Of a DNA stretch of 64,000 nucleotides, positions 57,541-64,000 are shown one piece after another; position 1 is the stretch's first letter; every line of letters starts with the position of its first letter. Source of the stretch: Aquarana catesbeiana. Its lineage: Eukaryota > Chordata > Amphibia > Anura > Ranidae. The stretch covers positions 497,930,852 through 497,994,851 of the forward strand of contig NC_133326.1 in the NCBI RefSeq assembly GCF_042186555.1. The letters are read 5' to 3'. A program made the translations under genes and the position numbers. The notes below the pieces were generated by a model, which worked only from the letters and a program-made list of their open reading frames with translations, had not been told where the DNA came from and made no database searches.

Positions 57541-57989
57541 TATTTGCACACAAACACTGTATAATACCCATTTTCTTTGTTAAAATATAAAATATGATGT
57601 TATGCTGGGTAAATAGATACCAAACATGGCACACCTTAAAACTGCATATGCCTGTGGAACGACACCAAACTACGGTACCTAAAAATCTCTATTAGCGACG
57701 CTTCCAAAGCCTTTACAGGTTATCAATTTAGAGTTACACGGGAGGTCTGGTGCTATAATTATTGTTCTCACTGTGATGTTCGCAGCAATACCTCACATGT
57801 GTGGTGCGATTACCATTTACATATGCGTGCGCAACTTACGCATGCATTGGTGTTTACATGTAAGCACCGGGGGAGGGGGCGCTTAAAAATTTTTTATTAT
57901 TATTTTTTATTATTTATTTCATTCAAACCTTTTTTTACACTGTCTATAACTTTTTTTATCAACTTTATAGCTTTCACAAGGGATGAACA
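57541..57989. repeat. Partial repeat related inversely to 59030-59130
   Basis: CGCAGCAATACCTCACATGTGTGGTG and CATTTACATATGCGTGCG are the inverse of words at 59040-59110. They therefore represent parts of the same AACCACTT family in opposite orientation. Confidence 0.45.
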
Positions 57990-58345
57990 ATCAACCAACC
58001 AATCCTTTCTGCAATCGACGATCCTTCCTTTGATCAAACCTTCAATCAATCGATCAATCGATTCTTCCTTATTTTGATCCTTCTTGCGATTGACCAATCG
58101 ATCCTTCCTGCAATTAACTGACCAATACTTCTTGCGATGGACCAACCGATCCTTCTTGTGATTGATCAAATCATACCTTCGATCAATCCTTTGATCTTTC
58201 TTTAGACTGACCAATCCTTCCTTGCGATTAATCAAACAAACCTTCCTTACTTTGATCTTTACTGCAATAGGTTGACAGATCCTTCTTGCAATTGATTGAA
58301 CGATCCTTCCTTACTGTGTTCCTTCCTGCGACTGACAGACCGATC
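57990..58345. repeat. 24-25 bp minisatellite (GATCCTTCYTGCGATTGACC)
   Basis: Roughly 14 diverged units follow the pattern CGATCCTTCYTGCGATTGAC plus CAAT. Best-preserved units are at about 58077-58175. On the minus strand the array is open for about 110 codons (58235-57900) with a repetitive NRKKDRLV pattern, a consequence of the repeat rather than evidence of a protein. Confidence 0.85.
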
Positions 58346-58378
58346 CTTCCAGCGAACAATGTTTCTCCGACTAATCTT

Positions 58379-58762
58379 CAACCACTTCCGGAACGCCTGC
58401 CATTGTTATATGTCGGTACTTTGACGCTAAATACCATTGTTATGGCAGCAGATAGGTGCCATAACCCCGGTATTTTTTTAAAAAGGCAGGCGGTCCGCTG
58501 CAAGATAAAAGTGGTCTTCCCGGCAGATTCGCCGCAAGATCACTTTTATCGGCGGCGGGAGAGGTGCGCTCCGGTCATCTCCAAAGCTTACCGGATCCGT
58601 CAGTAGCGCCAAAGATGATCTGATCCTCTCCCCTGAGAGTCAGGAAGCTGAGTGAGGGAATGATGGCCCCCACTCGACTCCATACCATTGGATGACAGAA
58701 GTGACGTCAAACGTCACTTCCGCTCAATGGTCTTAAAGGGGAATTTTTTTTTTTTTAAAGAC

Positions 58763-58793
<31 letters not shown>

Positions 58794-60413
58794 TAATTGT
58801 TTTTAAGTCTAAATGTTGGATATGAGGTCTTTTTAACCCAGATCTCACATTAAAGAGGCCCTGTCCCACCTATTTCTATTACAATGGATGTTTCCATTCC
58901 TTGTAATAGAAATATAAGTGATCAAATTACTATTTTTTTTTTAAGACAGTGTAAAACTAAAAGATAAAAAGTAAAATAAATAAGAAAAAAATAAATAAAT
59001 TGAAAGCGCCCTGTCCCTCCGAGCTCCCGCGCAGATCGAACGCATATGCAAGTCACGTCCACATATGTAAACGGTGTTTAAACCACACATGTGAGGTATC
59101 GCCACGATCATTAGAGCGAGAGCAATAATCCTAGCACTTCCTCTGTAACTTAATTACAGACAATTTTAAATGTTATAAAAAACAAGATCTGTTGCGCTTA
59201 ATATGATGTAAAATAAAAGCTGCTGACACAAAAAATTGCTGGGTACAATAAGGAGATATTAGGAGGAGTAGTGCAGCGCTAGAAAATAAGTCTAAATATC
59301 CCCATAAAGGTAAAAATAACAATAGCTGAACAATGTCCTCTTCATCAGAAGGAAGTGGTGACACTCTGTTTAGCGGGATCCATAATGAAAGGACACTCAG
59401 AAAGGAGATCTAAACACTGTCACCATCACGCCCCTGATGACGCATGTTGATGATGAAACGTTGGGCGACTAGAGACTGGTGACGCTGGACGCGGTTGGAC
59501 GGTGACCATCTTTGTGGTTAGAAGCGCTGGACGCTTCATACTGCTCTGTACCTTCTTACGAAATGTGAGTGACTTTTACTTTTTATACAATAAATTATCG
59601 TTTTTGATGGAATTTGCGCAATGAGCGTTTTCTCTTTACTCCCCATATACCACGATTCTTGAGGCGCATATACCCACTGGACTATACCTGGCTCTTAATC
59701 TTGTCACAAGGAGGAGACCTAAAGCCTTCCATTTAGTTTAGAGGGAAAGGAATATGTTTTTGCTACTCCACTGGAGGATTGTTGGTCTTTCCCAGGAAGA
59801 CTGCCTCTCGCTATCTGTTTTCTACACACGTGTATAACCCATACACTGATGGTAAGGGTCAGTTTGTTTGGGTGTCGGTGATGGTGTTTACATCTCTTTT
59901 CTGAGTGTCCTTTCATTATGGATCCCGCTAAACAGAGTGTCACCACTTCCTTCTGATGAAGAGGACTTTGTTCAGCTATTGTTATTTTTACCTTTATGGG
60001 GACATTTAGACGTATTTTCTAGCGCTGCACCACTCCTCCTAACAATTTTAAATATTGCCTATGGAGATTTTTAAATACCAAAGTCTGTCGCCATTCCACA
60101 AGCAGGCGAAATGACATGTTGGGTATCAATTTACTTGGCGTAACATTATCTTTCACAATATAGAAAACAATTGGGCTAACTTTTCTGTTTTCTTATTTTT
60201 TAATTTAAAAAAGTGTATTTTTTTCCCCCCAAAATTGTGCAAATACAGTGTGACATACAGTATTGCAATGACCGCCATTTTATTCTCTAGGGTGTTTGAA
60301 AAAAAAAAATAATGTTTGGGGGTTCTAAGTAATTTTCTAGCAAAAAAATACAGATTTTACCTTTTTTCAAAACAACAATTTTGAAAAATAGGCCCGGTCA
60401 TTAAGTGGTTAAT
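58379..60413. mobile_element. AACCACTTCCGG...GGTCATTAAGTGGTTAA element, interrupted
   Basis: Left CAACCACTTCCGGAACGCC and right CCGGTCATTAAGTGGTTAA are inverted. Internal GAAATGACATGTTGGGTATC and ATTTACTTGGCGTAACATTA (60105-60150) are strongly conserved words of a frog repeat. It contains an 870-bp insertion (59172-60041). No transposase is seen. Confidence 0.65.
59160..60053. mobile_element. 870-bp insertion with 12-bp target duplication and long inverted arms
   Basis: ACAATTTTAAAT is repeated exactly at 59160-59171 and 60042-60053. Between them, 59260-59414 and about 59890-60041 are inverted copies (TAGGAGGAGTAGTGCAGCGC against its complement; GTGGTGACACTCTGTTTAGC against its complement). 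They are separated by a 475-bp loop that carries GATGATGAAACGTTGGGCG. A 12-bp duplication is longer than expected for most DNA transposons and suggests retrotransposition. Neither end shows a clear poly(A). Confidence 0.75.
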
Positions 60414-60540
60414 AAATGCAGTTAACTGTTCCATAACTTGGATGTCATATACCCTGGTTCACCAATGTGCAAGTGTGGGTGGAGTAGTTTGTTTCCAAAG
60501 AGCCGGTATACACGCTTTTGCCACATTCAGAAGATGTGTT

Positions 60541-60800
60541 AAGGTCGGGTTCACACTATTGCAAATTGGATGCAGGTTCCCCGCATCCAATTAGCAATAG
60601 CAGGAGATTCTGAGCGGCTCTCTACAGAGCCGGTTCACATATCTCTGGTGCAAATTTGCACGGGGTCCTGTGCGTCTTTTGGTCCGTTAAAGTTCCGAAT
60701 TTTGCCAAAATTTCAGGCTGAAATCGGACCTGAAATGGTGAACGGGGACGCACCGGACCCCTGCTGTGAGCCACATGCAAAGATAGTGTGAACCCAGACT
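60541..60800. mobile_element. GGTCGGGTTCACACTAT MITE
   Basis: Left AAGGTCGGGTTCACACTATT and right GATAGTGTGAACCCAGACT are inverted over 260 bp, with internal TGCAAATTTGCA dyad and GGACC/GGTCC words. Confidence 0.78.
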
Positions 60801-61639
60801 AAAAGTGAATTTTTATACTCTTTAAAGGATAATCCCATTTATTTAAATGCACAGGAGTACATTTTCACCTGGATACTATCCTGGGTAGAAGAATTTATTG
60901 AAGACAAATGTACTAATTTCACTCACTTTGCAGTTTGCAAATTGATAAAAATAAACAATTCAAATATATATTTTTGAAAGCATTCTTTCTCTACTACAGC
61001 ATTTCTTCACATCTGCCTAAAACTTTTGCACAGTACTGTATATATAAAACATACAGAGAGGTACTTCAATCTTAATGTGTACTCTTCAGCCCACTGGCAG
61101 AATGAAAAAAAATGTTATGTGCCTTTTATTCTTAAGAATACTGTACATCCAAAATAAACTCAGGAAATTAACCTCAAATAAATTCCTATGTTTTTATCTA
61201 CAGTAATTATTGCAGCACCCAGCTTTATATCTGTCAATGGTCACCTCTTAAAAAACAAAAAAAATATATAAATTCATGAATCTTTTTATTTATTTATTTT
61301 CATGTTTTACACAAAATGTATTATACTGTAAATTTCTTATAATGTTCAAATTAGATTAAATTAATTATTGACCTCCTTATGCATTTTAGGACCCGACAGT
61401 CACAATATTTTAACATCTAATGTGGAATGAGGTTTTATGCAGCCTTTGTTGTGTATCTGCTTTTTTAAACTCACATCAGCAGACTGCATTGCTTTACTTT
61501 AAAGGCTAATAAAAATGATCTATTGTTGCCGTCAGTGTTCTTACATATTTCTTATACATACGTTTTAAAATGACATTTATTGTAAAATAAAACTGCACGT
61601 TAAATTAGTTTATTCTGGTTGCCACAACACTTGTAAAAC
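60801..61639. other. Intergenic, AT-rich, nothing recognised
   Basis: No termini or coding similarity seen. Confidence 0.3.
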
Positions 61640-62506
61640 TAATGCCGCGTACACACGGTCGGACTTTTCGTCTACAAAAGTCCAACGGACGCTGACGGAC
61701 TAAAGCTGGCTGGTAATCCGATCGTGTGTGGGCTTCTCCGGACTTTCAACGTACTTTTTTAGCCTCAAATCCGACGGACTTTAGATTTGAAGCATGCTTC
61801 AAATCTTTACGTCGTAACTACGACGGACCCCGAAGTCCGCTCGTCTGTATGCTAGTCCGACGGACAAAAAAACGACGCATGCTCATAAGCAAAAACTAAA
61901 CGGAAGCACTCGGTCTAGTAAAACTAGTGTTCGTATTGTAGGTAGCACATTCATCACGCTGCAAAATCTGTGATCGTTGAATGCAGCGCATTTTATTTCT
62001 TCTTTACGAATGCTCTAAAGAACGAAGGTGTTTTGCTGTTCATAATCAGAGTTCTCCCAAACTGATTTCTGGATTCTTTTTCTCTTTGATCTCATGAATG
62101 ATATAGTATGCATTTTAAAAACAATGTTTCCATACTAATAATACTTTTTCCCCTTTTTTTTTTTTTTTTAGGTTTGTAAAGTTACCACAAAGAACCCATT
62201 ATTCTTTTTTTTTTTTATAGTGATTATTTTTTAGTTTTTAGATAAAGTTAACCCAAAGCACCGTTTTTGGTTATGTAAATTTTTTTATTTTCAAGACTTA
62301 CCACTTGAACATTATTAACATTAGTAATGTATTTTTGGTGTGTTTTTTCCAAACTCAATGAGATTGTTGTCCCTTGTTAATTTAACATTGTGTGTAAAAT
62401 CAATGATTTCAAAGAAAACACATAAAGTCTTTTGCTAAACTCAAAAAAGATCCATTTATTCATGGTCAAAATAAAATAAAGAGGAAGTCAACGCTGGAAA
62501 AAGTAG

Positions 62507-62730
62507 GTGTACCAGAAAATTGTGATCTTGCGGAGTCCATATAAGAGGGAGCACAATCTGGTCCAAGAATCCCAGAGATCAACAGCACCAGCAGATGATC
62601 TAGATGTCCCCAGACTGTGGTCCTACAACAGCCTGCGTCTTCTGTCAGACCAGACTGAACCCAGGTCATCACTTTCTTCTCTTCCCTGCAGCCTTTCCTC
62701 CACGCTGCCCTGCAGCCTTCCCTGTAGCCT
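62507..62730 (+). pseudogene. Inverted MADF-domain fragment
   Basis: The plus strand encodes KIVILRSPYKREHNLVQESQ, then DDLDVPRLWSYNSLRLLSDQ and a Ser/Leu-rich tract. This is residue-for-residue similar to KIGVLRNMYKREHKKIQ and DDVYVPRLWYYNQLRFLDDQ of the minus-strand gene about 1 kb away. The first half of the domain is missing and no start or splice acceptor is clear. It lies tail-to-tail with the minus-strand gene and overlaps its 3' end on the opposite strand. Confidence 0.8.
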
Positions 62731-63300
62731 TCTTTTGAGGCTGTGGCTCTGGTGTTTCAGTTGTGGCAGGAGGAGGAGGAGGAGGAGGAGGAGGAGGAGG
62801 AGGGGGGCTGCCTCATGTAGTTGGGTGTTTTGTGTTAGCGTGCCCTGCAGCCCCTTATGGATTGTTTCCCCAAATAGGCGCTCACAAATGAGGCGCTGCT
62901 CCCAATCCATCTGAAGAAGCCTGCTGGCTAAGTAGCAGCCATAGGATTCTTCCGCTTCGGGGGGGCTCCTTAAAAAACGGGTGGCCTCTTGCATGAGGCG
63001 CAGGGATGCGTCCTGTGTGACCATCCCCTTCCTGGCCCTTTTTTTGGGAAGGTGGAGGGGAGGCACTTGGGATTCGGTCAGGCTCCTACTGGGCCCAGCC
63101 ACCTCACTTGGCCCAGCCACCTCACTGGGAGCAGCCACCTCACTGGGAGCAGCCACCTCACTGGGAGCAGCCACCTCCTGCCTGACACTGGGCCCAGCCT
63201 CCTCCAGGATGATGGTGAATCCGGCCTCCTCCAGGCTGTCCATGGGCCCGGTCTCCTCCTGCCTGCCACTTTCCCCACATTCCTCCTGGATGGACTCATC
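62623..63300 (-). CDS. MADF-domain protein, second exon with EVAAPS repeats and BESS-like C terminus
   Basis: The acceptor TTTTTTTATACACAG precedes 63300 and joins in phase 0 to the MADF exon. The exon encodes an acidic start and five 6-residue repeats (EVAAPS or EVAGPS, from an 18-bp tandem at about 63095-63180). A basic KKRARK stretch follows, which may be a nuclear signal. YGCYLASRLLQMDWEQRLIC, then FGETIHKGLQG, resembles the BESS-like protein-interaction tail of MADF proteins. After NTQLHEAAP the frame runs through a CTC-repeat poly-Leu tract and into sequence antisense to another MADF copy, ending at 62623. The natural stop therefore appears lost and the last 70 or so residues are probably not ancestral. 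Confidence 0.65.
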   Translation of the reverse strand, partial: DESIQEECGESGRQEETGPMDSLEEAGFTIILEEAGPSVRQEVAAPSEVAAPSEVAAPSEVAGPSEVAGPSRSLTESQVPPLHLPKKRARKGMVTQDASLRLMQEATRFLRSPPEAEESYGCYLASRLLQMDWEQRLICERLFGETIHKGLQGTLTQNTQLHEAAPLLLLLLLLLLLLPQLKHQSHSLKRRLQGRLQGSVEERLQGREESDDLGSVWSDRRRRLL

Positions 63301-63582
63301 CTGTGTATAAAAAAAGGACAATAGTTTGAGTATATTTTTTTGGGTTCATCAATGACACACAGTTTGCTTCTCATGAATAGCAAATTCAATGTGAATACAT
63401 CTCTTTAATAAAAGAGTCTAATCAGACACCCTAATTATTTCAAGCAGGTGCCAAACATATTTAGCCACTACTGTCAATTGATATGTATACACAATTTTGA
63501 GTGCAAAATTATTTTAGACAATTATAACATCCAGCTAACATCATTAATATTAGTACAGTAAATATTTGTTAAAATAATTTAC

Positions 63583-64000
63583 CTGACTCCAGATGGTCAT
63601 ATCTGGTTCATCCAGGATGGAAGACCCAGCTTGCTCCTCATCAGCCTCTGCTGGGGTGGAGGGAAGGGTGGAGGGAAGGGTGGAGGGAAGGGTTGAAAGT
63701 GATGGCCTGGCTTCATTCTGGTCATCCAGAAAACGGAGTTGATTGTAGTACCACAGCCTGGGTACATAAACATCATCTGCTGATGCTCCTGATCTCCTTG
63801 ATTCCTGGATCTTCTTATGCTCCCTCTTATACATGTTCCTCAAGACCCCAATTTTCTTGAGCAATGTCTCCATTGTTGCTTCCGGGATGGTCGCCTGGAC
63901 AAAGGCCAGAAGTCTCTCCAGCGTTGACTTCCTCACATGCTTTGCATAATACTGAGGGTGTTTCACCTCCCACAAATTCCTCATCTCTCGATATTTCGAA
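63583..64000 (-). CDS. MADF-domain protein, exon with MADF domain (5' end outside window)
   Basis: The minus-strand frame is open at the window edge and encodes YREMRNLWEVKHPQYY, KKIGVLRNMYKREHKKIQ and DDVYVPRLWYYNQLRFLDD. This is the Trp/Tyr pattern of a MADF (Myb/SANT-like) DNA-binding domain. An in-frame Met at 63984 exists, but domain residues continue upstream of it, so it is not taken as the start. A Pro/Ser/Thr tandem (LPST) follows. The exon ends at CAG|GTAAAT (63583/63582) in phase 0. The probable role is a transposon DNA-binding accessory protein, though domesticated host MADF proteins exist. Confidence 0.72.

Larger units (their letters stand above)
61640..64000. mobile_element. 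Probable PIF/Harbinger-type element, left part (runs off window)
   Basis: At 61640 the sequence TAATGCCGCGTACACACGGT matches the ends of the MITEs at 24302, 27776 and 29573. It is followed by a subterminal array of CCGACGGAC and GATCGTGTGTGGGCTTCTCC motifs to about 61890. The segment then runs without other termini into a MADF-domain gene on the minus strand. MADF or Myb/SANT partner proteins are known companions of PIF/Harbinger transposases. The transposase and the other end would lie beyond 64000, so the class is an inference. Confidence 0.6.

Overview
This is vertebrate genomic DNA, most likely from a frog and probably a ranid. That assignment is an inference. It rests on the very high density of palindromic non-autonomous DNA transposons (termini such as GGGGTTGATTTACTAAA and TTAACCTCCCTGGCGG), plus CR1-type, L2/Rex1-like and Tx1/L1-type LINE fragments, and on the frog-like CDX1 sequence. 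No bacterial-style operons, rRNA, tRNA genes or CRISPR arrays are present. Almost every open frame in the window is a chance frame or transposon-derived.

One host gene is clear. CDX1 (caudal-type homeobox 1) lies on the + strand in three coding exons at 6167-6623, 42606-42751 and 47112-47312. Together they give a 267-residue protein. Splice sites, phases and the position of the second intron (inside the homeodomain, between Gln and Val of ERQ|VKIW) all fit the CDX family. Three TCF/LEF-type motifs surround a TATA-like element just upstream, which fits the known direct Wnt control of Cdx1. A poly(A) signal lies at 48038. Intron 1 is about 36 kb and intron 2 about 4.4 kb. Both are packed with mobile elements. 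No neighbouring host gene is seen up to either edge.

Region by region: 1-5.2 kb holds a hAT MITE with a perfect 8-bp target duplication, a decayed Ty3/Gypsy-like LTR element on the minus strand and a GC-rich MITE. 5.2-6.2 kb is the CDX1 promoter. 6.6-42.6 kb is intron 1, with a tRNA-type SINE, about twenty MITEs, a Tc1/mariner remnant inserted in a TA microsatellite and itself split by a MITE, and several large inverted repeats. 48-64 kb is a transposon graveyard: a long palindrome carrying two divergent TATA boxes and CRE sites, an L2/Rex1-like RT fragment, a Tx1/L1-like ORF1 fragment, a 24-25 bp minisatellite, and at the right edge a probable PIF/Harbinger element. That last element has a two-exon MADF-domain gene on the minus strand and an inverted second MADF fragment.

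The terminal motif of the right-edge element (TAATGCC.CGTACACAC) matches the ends of at least five MITEs in intron 1. It is therefore a candidate relative of the source element that mobilised them. All identifications come from reading the sequence. No database search or alignment software was used, and boundaries of degenerate repeats are approximate.
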